Both the position numbers and the translations under genes were made by a program. 64,000 nt of DNA, taken from an uncultured Spirochaetaceae bacterium. Its GTDB lineage: Bacteria > Spirochaetota > Spirochaetia > Sphaerochaetales > Sphaerochaetaceae. Shown here piece after piece: positions 16,334 to 24,292 of this stretch; within the stretch, counting starts at the first letter, position 1; the number at the start of each line of letters is the position of its first letter. The stretch lies in assembly GCA_944389295.1 (NCBI GenBank), contig CALXLV010000006.1, forward strand, positions 1-64,000. Reading direction: 5' to 3'. The notes under the pieces are model-generated. The model did no database searches and was not told where the DNA came from. It saw only the letters and a list, made by a program, of their open reading frames with translations.

Positions 16334-18721
16334 TCAGACCGCGCTCTCTGCGAATGATCTGATCTGCGAAGCGTTGGAGATCACTGTCGCAACCCCGTCC
16401 GTGAAGGCAACCAGAGTCGGTGCCTGCTGGATGTTGTACCTGCGGCAGAGCTCGGGATTCTCCTCGGCATCAATTACAGAATACTTCATTCCGGCCTTGT
16501 CGAGAGCAGCTTTTGCTATGCGGCAGTTCGGGCAAGTTTTCGTCGTGAAGAGAAGCATTCCCGAACTCTCGCCGTCAGCGGCGGCAAAGCATCCCTCATC
16601 GTTTCTCGCTGCCGCGTTGAGAGGTCCTTTGTGCGAAAGATGCGAGTGCTGGACATCGTACGTCTTTCTCTCCCTGAACTCCTCGGACTTGCCGACGTTC
16701 CAGTTCTGAACAGGACGGTAGTACCCCGTGATTCTGGAGTAAACCTCCGTCGGCTTGCCACAGTGAGGACACTTGTAGACCTCTCCCGCAAGATATCCGT
16801 GCTCGGCGCATACCGAATATGTGGGGCTGAGTGTGTAATACGGGAGCTCATAGTTCTCAGCAATCGTCCTCACAAGCCTCATCGCGCTCCTCCAGTCGGG
16901 CATCTTCTCGCCGAGGAAGGCATGGAATACAGTTCCGGAAGTGTAGAGAGTCTGGAGTCTGTCCTGCACGTCGAGAGCTGTGAAGATATCATCCGTATAG
17001 CCCACAGGCAGATGCGACGAGTTGGTGTAGTAAGGCGCGTTCTCATCGGAGGATGCCGTGATGATGTCGGGGAACTGCTCGACATCATGCTTTGCGAGCC
17101 TGTATGACGTTGACTCGGCCGGCGTTGCCTCAAGGTTGTAGAGATCGCCGTACTTCTCCTGATAATCCGAGAGCCTCTCCCTCATGTGGTTGAGCACCTC
17201 GACAGCGAAGTCCTGCGCCCTCTTGTCTCCGAGATCGACGCCGAGCCACGAAGCGTTGAGGCAGGCCTCGTTCATTCCGACAAGACCGATCGTGGAGAAG
17301 TGGTTGTCGAATGTGCCGAGGTACCTCTTCGTATATGGATAGAGTCCTTCGTTGAGAAGTTTCGTTATCACGGTCCTCTTCACCTTCAGCGAACGGGCGG
17401 AGATATCCATTATATGATCCAGGCGCTTGTAGAAGTCATCCTTGTCCTTCGACTGGTACGCGATGCGCGGCAGGTTGATGGTCACGACACCTACGGAGCC
17501 GGTGCTCTCTCCTGAACCGAAGAACCCTCCGGACTTCTTCCTCAGCTCCCTCAGGTCAAGGCACAGGCGGCAGCACATCGACCGCACGTCATTGGGAGAC
17601 ATGTCGGAGTTGATGTAGTTGGAGAAGTATGGAGTACCGTACTTTGCCGTCATCTCAAAAAGCAGCCTGTTGTTCTCCGTCTCCGACCAGTCGAAATCCT
17701 TCGTGATGGAGTATGTCGGAATCGGGTACTGGAATCCCCTGCCCTCCGCATCGCCTTCAATCATGATCTCGATGAAGGCCTTGTTGACCATGTCCATCTC
17801 CTTCTGGCAGTCGCCGTAGGTGAAGTCCTGGTCCTTTCCGCCTACGATGGCGGGAACATTCTTGAGGTCGTTCGGGCATACCCAGTCGAGGGTTATGTTT
17901 GAGAACGGCGCCTGCGTGCCCCACCTTGAAGGAGTGTTCACGCCGTAGACGAACGACTCGATGCTCTTCTTTACCTCGTCATATGTCAGGTTGTCCTTCT
18001 TTACGAACGGAGCAAGGTATGTGTCGAACGATGAGAACGCCTGCGCTCCGGCCCACTCGTTCTGCAGGATGCCGAGGAAGTTGACCATCTGATTGCAGAG
18101 CGTGGCAAGGTGGGATGCCGGGGATGATGTGATCTTTCCGGGAATGCCGCCCAGCCCTTCCTGTATGAGCTGCTTTATCGACCAGCCTGCACAGTAGCCT
18201 GTGAGCATCGAGAGATCATGGATGTGTATATCGCAGTTGCGGTGCGCCCTTGCGATCTCGTCGTCATATATCTCCGAAAGCCAGTAATTAGCCGTTATCG
18301 CTCCGCTGTTGGAGAGAATGAGCCCTCCAACGGAGTATGTCACGGTGCTGTTCTCCTTCACCCTCCAGTCGTTGAGATGCAGATAGTTGTCCACGATCTT
18401 CTTGTAGTCGAGCACGGTGGACTTCATGTTCCTCATCTTCTCCCTCTGGCGGCGGTAGAGGATGTAGCTCTTGGCGACATCGCCGTATCCAGCCTCGCCG
18501 AGCACCTTCTCGACAGAATCCTGTATATCCTCGACGGCAATCTTCCCGTCCTTGATCTTCGGCGCGAAATCCGCCGTAACCTTGAGCGAGATGAAGTCTA
18601 TCACATTGTCATCGTAGGGCTTCTCTATCGAATCGAAAGCCTTTTTGATCGCTGCTGAGATCTTGCTGATGTCGAAGGCCACGACCCTGCCTTCTCTCTT
18701 AACTACCTGGTATGTACTCAT
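16334..18721 (-). CDS. nrdD: Anaerobic (class III) ribonucleotide reductase NrdD with fused thioredoxin-like domain
   Basis: A 795-residue protein that makes deoxyribonucleotides from ribonucleoside triphosphates using a glycyl radical. Residues 1-95 are an ATP-cone regulatory domain (VVKREGRVVAFDISKI). The catalytic barrel follows. Near the end, CAEHGYLAGEVYKCPHCG supplies four zinc-binding cysteines, and RPVQNWNVGK carries the radical glycine at about 677. Unusually, residues 720-795 form an extra thioredoxin/glutaredoxin-like domain with the redox motif CPNC (730-733) and the cis-proline block QQAPTLV. Classical formate-using NrdD proteins of about 700-710 residues lack this. The gene has its own promoter and two NrdR boxes; the activase gene nrdG is directly upstream. 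Confidence 0.96.
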   Translation of the reverse strand: MSTYQVVKREGRVVAFDISKISAAIKKAFDSIEKPYDDNVIDFISLKVTADFAPKIKDGKIAVEDIQDSVEKVLGEAGYGDVAKSYILYRRQREKMRNMKSTVLDYKKIVDNYLHLNDWRVKENSTVTYSVGGLILSNSGAITANYWLSEIYDDEIARAHRNCDIHIHDLSMLTGYCAGWSIKQLIQEGLGGIPGKITSSPASHLATLCNQMVNFLGILQNEWAGAQAFSSFDTYLAPFVKKDNLTYDEVKKSIESFVYGVNTPSRWGTQAPFSNITLDWVCPNDLKNVPAIVGGKDQDFTYGDCQKEMDMVNKAFIEIMIEGDAEGRGFQYPIPTYSITKDFDWSETENNRLLFEMTAKYGTPYFSNYINSDMSPNDVRSMCCRLCLDLRELRKKSGGFFGSGESTGSVGVVTINLPRIAYQSKDKDDFYKRLDHIMDISARSLKVKRTVITKLLNEGLYPYTKRYLGTFDNHFSTIGLVGMNEACLNASWLGVDLGDKRAQDFAVEVLNHMRERLSDYQEKYGDLYNLEATPAESTSYRLAKHDVEQFPDIITASSDENAPYYTNSSHLPVGYTDDIFTALDVQDRLQTLYTSGTVFHAFLGEKMPDWRSAMRLVRTIAENYELPYYTLSPTYSVCAEHGYLAGEVYKCPHCGKPTEVYSRITGYYRPVQNWNVGKSEEFRERKTYDVQHSHLSHKGPLNAAARNDEGCFAAADGESSGMLLFTTKTCPNCRIAKAALDKAGMKYSVIDAEENPELCRRYNIQQAPTLVAFTDGVATVISNASQIRSFAESAV

Positions 18722-18739
18722 GTTTTCTCCGTGACGGAT

Positions 18740-18768
18740 ATATTATCACAGGGATTGCGGTACTGCAA
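18740..18768 (-). promoter_or_regulatory. Promoter of nrdD
   Basis: Minus strand TTGCAG (18763-18768), 17 bases, TAATAT (18740-18745). The leader would be short (about 12 bases) and the ATG at 18721 has CGGAG nearby. The NrdR boxes begin 6 bases upstream of the -35. Confidence 0.5.
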
Positions 18769-18774
18769 TAGAAA

Positions 18775-18790
18775 ACACAATAGAAAGTGT
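18775..18790. promoter_or_regulatory. NrdR box 2 (promoter-proximal)
   Basis: ACACAATAGAAAGTGT matches the NrdR consensus acaCwAtATaTwGtgt in both conserved outer halves. It is 31 bases from box 1, i.e. three helical turns, the spacing used by NrdR dimers. Confidence 0.75.
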
Positions 18791-18805
18791 TATATAACAA
18801 CCATT

Positions 18806-18821
18806 GCACTATATATAGTGT
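18806..18821. promoter_or_regulatory. NrdR box 1 (promoter-distal)
   Basis: GCACTATATATAGTGT is a near-perfect palindromic NrdR box. It ends three bases before the nrdG stop codon. NrdR is an ATP/dATP-sensing repressor of ribonucleotide reductase genes; its own gene is not in this window. Confidence 0.85.
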
Positions 18822-18823
18822 GC

Positions 18824-19516
18824 CTATCTATCGCGGAGCGATACATTAACAATAGTCTTTCTGAGTATTCCAATATATCTTTCCATATCATCAGGAGACG
18901 GCGGAGTCAGACCGGGAGAGATTATATCTCCCGCATCAGAAAAGGTTTGCAGGTAATAAAAACCGGCACCGGCGCACATTCTTCCGATAGACTCGAAATC
19001 CTCGTCAGAGTGGAGCTCATGCACAACCGTAGTGCGGAACTCATAGGGAACGCGGTTCTCGAGAAGGAATGAGATGCTCTCCCCGATGAGTGATGTGAAG
19101 AGATGCGGAAGCCCGGCTGTGGCGGCATATTTCTCCATACTGTTCTTCACATCCATCGCCACATAGTCGGCATAGCCGCCCTCAACCGCACGGCGGAGGA
19201 CATCAGGACGGTAGCCGTTGGTGTCCAGCTTTACGGAGTATCCCATATCCTTTATCCGGGCCATATAGTCAAGAAGGCCGGGCTGTATAGTAGGCTCGCC
19301 GCCCGTTATCACCACCCCCTCAAGCATTCCCCGGCGTTTCTCAAGGTATGAGAATATCTCCTCATCCGGAATAACGGGTTCGGAGAGAGGAGAGAGCACG
19401 AGGGAGGCGTTCTGGCAGAAGGGGCAGCGGAAATTGCACGCGCCGGTGAAGAGTATCGCGGCGACCTTGCCGGGGTAATCGACAAGAGTCATCTTCTGAA
19501 TACCATGTATGACCAT
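18824..19516 (-). CDS. nrdG: Anaerobic ribonucleotide reductase activating protein NrdG
   Basis: A 230-residue radical SAM enzyme that installs the glycyl radical on NrdD. The cluster motif is CNFRCPFC (Cys27, Cys31, Cys34), and the SAM-contact strand VVITGGEPTIQPG follows near 68-80, with DVKNSMEKYAAT later. This is the pyruvate-formate-lyase-activase-like subfamily used with many class III reductases. It lies directly upstream of nrdD on the same strand, with a 102-base gap holding the nrdD promoter. Its own -10 box (TATCAT, 19523-19528) is six bases before the ATG, so the message is probably leaderless; no NrdR box is seen there. Confidence 0.93.
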   Translation of the reverse strand: MVIHGIQKMTLVDYPGKVAAILFTGACNFRCPFCQNASLVLSPLSEPVIPDEEIFSYLEKRRGMLEGVVITGGEPTIQPGLLDYMARIKDMGYSVKLDTNGYRPDVLRRAVEGGYADYVAMDVKNSMEKYAATAGLPHLFTSLIGESISFLLENRVPYEFRTTVVHELHSDEDFESIGRMCAGAGFYYLQTFSDAGDIISPGLTPPSPDDMERYIGILRKTIVNVSLRDR

Positions 19517-19522
19517 AATGCG

Positions 19523-19528
19523 ATGATA
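19523..19528 (-). promoter_or_regulatory. -10 box of nrdG (leaderless)
   Basis: TATCAT on the minus strand with a six-base gap to the ATG; no Shine-Dalgarno between. The matching -35 region (TTTTCC) is poor. Confidence 0.4.
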
Positions 19529-19555
19529 GCATCCGCGGAAAGCATGGAAAAGGGA

Positions 19556-21073
19556 TCAAGTCCTCACCGTTCCCGACATTCCCCTTCTCTCAACAATCCA
19601 CCTGAAAGAGCATGAGGCCTCGATGAACGCCTCGTCATGGCTTATCAGAATGAGGGAGAACGAGTGATCGCCGCGGCTGAGTATCTTCTCGAAAATCCTT
19701 ATCGACACAATATCGAGATGATTCGTCGGCTCGTCCATCATCACTATGTTCCTTCCGTCATGGCGGGAGAGGATGAAGTCGAGCTTCTTCAGCTCTCCGG
19801 GACTTGGCGATATCCTCCTGTCCAGCAGGAATGAAGGATTGGACCCCAGACGGTAGATATCAGAGAGAACCATGCCGCGCTCCTCATCGCTGAGATCATA
19901 TATCCTCCTGCAGAGCCTCTCCTCCTCTTCGGCAGTGTACTCCTGCGGGATATAGAGGATGCGGCCGCCCTTCCCCTCGGCGGAAAAGCGTTTGAAGAGC
20001 GCTTTCATCAGAATGGTCTTGCCGCTGCCGTTGGCTCCCGTTATCGCGGCATGTGCACCGGGAGGAAGCATGAGAGCCGGCACAGAAAGGGTGTAATCGC
20101 CTGCGGAGATGACTTCCGGGCCGAAAGAGAGAGGAGGTATATACCCCTCAGCGCTCATCGAGAGCCCCTCTTTCCTCAGAAGAGGCTTCTCCATACCTAC
20201 AAGCTCCGCCTCCTTCTGCCCGATCTGAGATGCTATCCTTCTCTTCTGATCGTCGACAGAGCGGTCCTTTCCCGTAAGACGTGCGCCGTCCACCGCGGCC
20301 TTCGCGCTGTGGTCATGTCTGTCAATTCCCGCCTTTGAGAGCCTGCCCCTCATTCCCTCGGACTTCTCCCTCAGCGCGGAGACAAGGGACGATGATGCGG
20401 CTATCTCCGCAGAGAGGCGGTCATATGCGCTGCGTCCGTCGCGCCTCCGTCTATCGATCTCATCAAGCGCCTCGGCAAGCGGCAGAGGGATGTCGGAGAC
20501 AGAGGAGGGAGCATCGGTTCCGCGCTCAAGAAACACTGTGCGTCTGGAAAGGGATGCCGCAATGCTCCTGTCGTGGGTTATCATTATTCCACAGCCGCGG
20601 AATGAGCGGAGAGCGGAAGCAATCATCTCCCGGCTCGCTGAATCGAGATGGTTTGTGGGCTCATCGAGAATCAGGACCGCAGGACGGCGGGAGAGCGCCG
20701 CCAGAAGCTGCAGCCTCTTCTTCTCCCCTCCTGAAAGCACCTCAGGGTTCATTATCATCTCATCGGAAAGCGAGAGCCTCGACATAAGCTCCCCGTTCTC
20801 CGCAGAGCCGTCGTAGATATAGAGAAGGTCGTCATCGGCAAGCTCTGTGAATACCTGCGGACAGAATACTGCATCACCGCTTCGCCTCACGCTGCCGCGG
20901 TCAGGAGAGAGTTCTCCTGTGATTATCGACGCAAGCGTGGTCTTTCCGGTGCCGTTTGCACCGGCAACAACACTCCACCCCTCCTGAAAAGAGAGGGAAA
21001 GATCTTCAAATATCGCTGCGGATGAACCGGGATATCCATATGATATGCCGCTGAGCATTATGAATTCTGACAT
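19556..21073 (-). CDS. ABC-F family ATP-binding protein (ribosome-associated type)
   Basis: The 505-residue protein has two ATP-binding cassettes and no membrane segments, which defines ABC-F. Cassette 1 has GANGTGKTT (38-46), LSGGEKKRLQLL and LILDEPTNHLDS. Cassette 2 has GANGSGKTI, a signature changed to SPGELKKLDFIL in place of LSGGE, and VMMDEPTNHLDI. The linker of about 60 charged residues (around 200-270) is where such proteins reach the ribosomal exit or peptidyl-transferase site. ABC-F proteins either regulate translation or give resistance to ribosome-targeting antibiotics. AAGGAGG precedes the ATG. A six-codon reading frame with its own AGGAGG lies 32 bases upstream, which favours an inducible resistance-type factor. 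Confidence 0.9.
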   Translation of the reverse strand: MSEFIMLSGISYGYPGSSAAIFEDLSLSFQEGWSVVAGANGTGKTTLASIITGELSPDRGSVRRSGDAVFCPQVFTELADDDLLYIYDGSAENGELMSRLSLSDEMIMNPEVLSGGEKKRLQLLAALSRRPAVLILDEPTNHLDSASREMIASALRSFRGCGIMITHDRSIAASLSRRTVFLERGTDAPSSVSDIPLPLAEALDEIDRRRRDGRSAYDRLSAEIAASSSLVSALREKSEGMRGRLSKAGIDRHDHSAKAAVDGARLTGKDRSVDDQKRRIASQIGQKEAELVGMEKPLLRKEGLSMSAEGYIPPLSFGPEVISAGDYTLSVPALMLPPGAHAAITGANGSGKTILMKALFKRFSAEGKGGRILYIPQEYTAEEEERLCRRIYDLSDEERGMVLSDIYRLGSNPSFLLDRRISPSPGELKKLDFILSRHDGRNIVMMDEPTNHLDIVSIRIFEKILSRGDHSFSLILISHDEAFIEASCSFRWIVERRGMSGTVRT

Positions 21074-21104
21074 TCTGACTCCTCCTTGGAAAAACTGGCT
21101 GATA

Positions 21105-21125
21105 TCAGAACATCATCATCGGCAT
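21105..21125 (-). CDS. Possible leader peptide MPMMMF upstream of the ABC-F gene
   Basis: On the minus strand an AGGAGG (21128-21133) is followed by ATG codons; translation from the first gives MPMMMF and a stop, and from the second ATG (eight bases after AGGAGG, the better spacing) gives MMMF. It ends 31 bases before the ABC-F start codon. ABC-F resistance genes in other bacteria are often controlled by ribosome stalling on short leader frames. Here that role is inference from position and from a ribosome site as strong as that of the main gene. Confidence 0.45.
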   Translation of the reverse strand: MPMMMF

Positions 21126-21184
21126 ATCCTCCTGAAACACCAAAATGCTATCACAAAAGAGAGAGGCTGCAAATACAGCGTGTC

Positions 21185-21592
21185 TCACTCCGAGAGAGCC
21201 TTCCTCATGTAGTCGGGGATGAGCGCCGGCATCATCGTGCGGGCGGAGATGAAGCCGACATTGACGCGGAGTGCGGCCAGTACATTCTCGCCTCTCATCA
21301 CAATCTGGCGGAGGGTGCATGAAAGGCGCTGCGTCTCCTCCACCGTTGTATGCACAGTTATGAGGTCATCGAGATAACCCGGCTTCCTGTATTCGATCTC
21401 TATGGAGCGCACGACGATAAGAATGCCGTCATCCCCCTCCGCAAGCTCATGCTGGGACTTCTCGGGCACCATCTCGCGGAGCATCTCGGTGCGGGCGTGC
21501 TCCGCCCAGTCTATATAGCTCGCGTGATAGACTATCCCGCCGGCATCCGTATCGGCGAAATAGACTCTCTGGGTGTAAAGATACTCTTTCAT
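21185..21592 (-). CDS. Acyl-CoA thioesterase, YbgC/FadM-type hot-dog fold (copy 2)
   Basis: A 135-residue hot-dog-fold thioesterase. The N-terminal block VYFADTDAGGIVYHASYIDWAEHARTE carries the catalytic aspartate and the family YxxW pattern. It hydrolyses acyl-CoA or acyl-ACP in the cytoplasm. It overlaps by 4 bp a second gene of the same family directly upstream and about half of the residues are identical, so the pair arose by tandem duplication. Substrates cannot be read from the sequence. Confidence 0.9.
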   Translation of the reverse strand: MKEYLYTQRVYFADTDAGGIVYHASYIDWAEHARTEMLREMVPEKSQHELAEGDDGILIVVRSIEIEYRKPGYLDDLITVHTTVEETQRLSCTLRQIVMRGENVLAALRVNVGFISARTMMPALIPDYMRKALSE

Positions 21593-21999
21593 TCCTTCTC
21601 CTCCAGAGCCCTGACGAACTCCTCCGGTATCTGGACAGGGCGCTTTGTGGCCCTGTCTATGAAAGCGGCTTTGACATCGAGATCGGCAAGCAGCTCCCCG
21701 TCCCTGACTATTCTCTGCTTTATCGTGCAGGAGAAATGCCTTATCTCATCCATCCGGGTTATCACCTCGATCTCATCATCAAGGCGGGCGGGACGGCGGT
21801 AGTGTATTGAGATCGACTTGATGACAGTAAGTATCCCGTCATCAGCGGCAAGTCCTGACTGCGGCTTCTGAGGAACAGCCTCGCGGAGCATCTCCGTGCG
21901 GGCGTGCTCCGCCCAGTCGAAATAGCTCCTGTGGTATGCGATTCCGCCGCAGTCTGTATCGGAGAAATAGACCCTTGCCCTGAATCTGAACTCCCTCAT
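21589..21999 (-). CDS. Acyl-CoA thioesterase, YbgC/FadM-type hot-dog fold (copy 1)
   Basis: The 136-residue paralogue of the next gene downstream, with the block VYFSDTDCGGIAYHRSYFDWAEHARTE at residues 10-36. The Ala-to-Cys and other changes around the active site may alter chain-length preference. Its ATG overlaps the topB stop by 4 bp, so topB and the two thioesterases form one transcription unit. No functional link between a topoisomerase and thioesterases is known to me. Confidence 0.9.
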   Translation of the reverse strand: MREFRFRARVYFSDTDCGGIAYHRSYFDWAEHARTEMLREAVPQKPQSGLAADDGILTVIKSISIHYRRPARLDDEIEVITRMDEIRHFSCTIKQRIVRDGELLADLDVKAAFIDRATKRPVQIPEEFVRALEEKE

Positions 22000-24227
22000 T
22001 TTCTCCCTCTCCTGTCCTTCTCCTGCCTCTCCTTTGAAAGACGGAAGAAATCGGCCATCGTGCCTCCGCCGAAATCGCTTGATGAGAGATGCTGCGGCTG
22101 CGGCCTTCTTCTGTCGTCGATGGTCCTGTCGCGCCTGTACGCCTTCTTCGACTCGCGGACGACAACTGTTTTCGTCTCATAGACAGCCTTGGGCACGCGC
22201 ACCGCGCTCTTCCTGTTTATCACGACCTTGACCTTCTCGCCGGGAATCTGGGCAACCTTCTTCACTCCAGATGTGCCTGTATCAACGCGTACCTTGACCT
22301 CTTTCTCCTCATACTGGCAGGAAAGACGCTGGCAGATGTAGTGAATGGAACCGTCGGGGTCCGCGGCCTTCATCATCTCCGAACCGCAGTAGGGGCACTT
22401 CTTCGAGTCCTTGAAAACTGGGGCAAATACCTTGTCGCTCCTCTCGACTTCCTTCACGAGATCAGCAGCCATCTTCTTTATGTCCCTGATGAAGAGATCG
22501 GGATCTTCCTTCCCTTTCGAGATCTTCTCAAGCCTTCCCTCCCAGACGCCTGTGAGTTCGGGCGAGCGCAGTATCTCGGGAGCGAGGCGCACGACCTCCC
22601 TGCCCTTCGCCGTCGGGACGAAATACTTTCCCTCTCTCTCGACATACCTGTTCTGGACCAGCTTCTCGATCATATCGGCGCGTGTTGCGGGAGTGCCGAG
22701 GCCATTGCCGAGGTTGGCCTTGAGCTTGTCGTCCTCTACAAAGCGCCCTGCATGCTCCATCGCTGAAAGAAGCGTCGCATCGGTATATCTCTCTGGAGGA
22801 ACTGTGACATTCTTCCTCACCTTGACGGATGCGAGCGTTACTTCATCGCCTTCCTTGAGCTGAAGCAGGATGAAACTGTTCTCGCTGTCGTCCGCCATGG
22901 GCGATGCGCTCTTTATCCCCGCACTCTCCGATACTGAGCGGTATCCCTTTCTCACGGGAAGCGTCAGGCGTGTCTTGAACGCCCTGCCGTCAACCTCAGC
23001 GGTGCATACTGTCGTTTTATAGATATAGTCCTCTCCTATCACCTCGAGGAAACGGAGAGCTATCAGCTGCCAGAGTTTTGCCTCGTCAGCGGAGAGCTTC
23101 TCAGGATGGACCTTCTCCTCAGTCGGTATGATCGCATGATGGTCGGAGACAAGCGAGCTGTTCACGAAGCGGGGATTGTCCTTTCTGAAGCCGCTCTGGA
23201 GGTACTCGTCAACCTGGCGGGAGAAGACTGTGTCCGAAAGCGCCCTTATCCTCTCGGGAAGAGTCGGGACGATATCCTCTGTGATGTATCTTGAATCGGT
23301 GCGCGGATAGGTTACGATCTTATGGACCTCATACAGCCTCTGCAGCGTGTCCAGCGTCTCCTTGGCGGAGAAGCCGAGCATGATGTTGGCATCCCGCTGT
23401 AGCTCCGTGAGGTCATACGCCTGCGGCACCGGATCGCTCTTCTCCTCAGTAACCAGCGAGACTATCTTTCCCTTCTTATCGCTCCACGTCTGGAACTCCT
23501 CCGCAAGAGCATCATCCGTGAAGCGTATCGTGTTCTCCTCTGGATAATACGAGGCGCTGAAAAGCCCGAAATTGCCTCTGGCAGTATAGTAGTACTTCCC
23601 CTCGAAAGCCTCTATCTCATCCTCCCTCTGTGTCATCAGAGCGAGAGTCGGGGTCTGTACGCGCCCTGAGGAGAGCTTGGCATCGTAGAAGCATGTAAGC
23701 GCCCTCGTGACGTTCATTCCGACATACCAGTCTGCAGCAGCACGGCACGATGCCGCCTGATAGAGATTGTCATAGTCCGATGCGGGGCGGAGGTTCTGGA
23801 AGCCTTCCTTTATCGCCTTCTCCGTCTGCGATGAGATCCAGAGGCGCTCTAGTCTGCCTTCATACCCCGCCATCTTCAGAATCCATCTGGCGACAAGCTC
23901 ACCCTCGCGTCCGGCATCAGTTGCGATGACTACGGAGGAGACATCGGCTCTGTGCAGGAGGCTGTCTATCACATCGAACTGCTCCTTCGACTCATCAATG
24001 ACAACCTGATCGAGATGCTCTGGCAGCATCGGAAGGTCCCTGAGCGACCATCTCTTCCAGCTTTCGGAGTAATGCTGGGGGTCGGCAAGCTCGACAAGAT
24101 GACCGAGCGCCCACGTCACTATGTACTCCGGACCTTCCGTATATCCCTTCTCTCTTGAGAAGCATCCAAGATTCCTTGCAATCTCACGCCCAACAGAGGG
24201 CTTTTCAGCTATCACGAGCTTTTTCAT
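21996..24227 (-). CDS. topB: DNA topoisomerase III
   Basis: A 743-residue type IA topoisomerase. Residues 1-140 are the Toprim domain (KKLVIAEKPSVGREIARNLG, then DAGREGELVARW). The catalytic tyrosine sits in TYPRTDSRYI near 315. A C-terminal zinc finger begins with CPYCGSEM near 620, and the last 100 residues are basic. Topoisomerase III decatenates single-stranded links in replication and recombination intermediates. The ATG at 24227 starts exactly at the conserved MKKLVIAEKPS; an upstream TTG in frame has no support. A TATCAT box ends nine bases before the ATG and no ribosome site is visible. Confidence 0.95.
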   Translation of the reverse strand: MKKLVIAEKPSVGREIARNLGCFSREKGYTEGPEYIVTWALGHLVELADPQHYSESWKRWSLRDLPMLPEHLDQVVIDESKEQFDVIDSLLHRADVSSVVIATDAGREGELVARWILKMAGYEGRLERLWISSQTEKAIKEGFQNLRPASDYDNLYQAASCRAAADWYVGMNVTRALTCFYDAKLSSGRVQTPTLALMTQREDEIEAFEGKYYYTARGNFGLFSASYYPEENTIRFTDDALAEEFQTWSDKKGKIVSLVTEEKSDPVPQAYDLTELQRDANIMLGFSAKETLDTLQRLYEVHKIVTYPRTDSRYITEDIVPTLPERIRALSDTVFSRQVDEYLQSGFRKDNPRFVNSSLVSDHHAIIPTEEKVHPEKLSADEAKLWQLIALRFLEVIGEDYIYKTTVCTAEVDGRAFKTRLTLPVRKGYRSVSESAGIKSASPMADDSENSFILLQLKEGDEVTLASVKVRKNVTVPPERYTDATLLSAMEHAGRFVEDDKLKANLGNGLGTPATRADMIEKLVQNRYVEREGKYFVPTAKGREVVRLAPEILRSPELTGVWEGRLEKISKGKEDPDLFIRDIKKMAADLVKEVERSDKVFAPVFKDSKKCPYCGSEMMKAADPDGSIHYICQRLSCQYEEKEVKVRVDTGTSGVKKVAQIPGEKVKVVINRKSAVRVPKAVYETKTVVVRESKKAYRRDRTIDDRRRPQPQHLSSSDFGGGTMADFFRLSKERQEKDRRGRK

Positions 24228-24280
24228 ACCGCGCTGATGATAGCAGAAAGACGGTCCTTCCAAAAGAGCGCGGCAGGTGG

Positions 24281-24286
24281 TAGATT
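24281..24286 (+). promoter_or_regulatory. -10 box of the MATE gene (leaderless)
   Basis: TAGATT with a six-base gap to the ATG at 24293. A weak -35, TTCCAA, lies 17 bases upstream at 24258-24263. No usable Shine-Dalgarno in the six-base gap. Confidence 0.4.
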
Positions 24287-24292
24287 CAGCGT

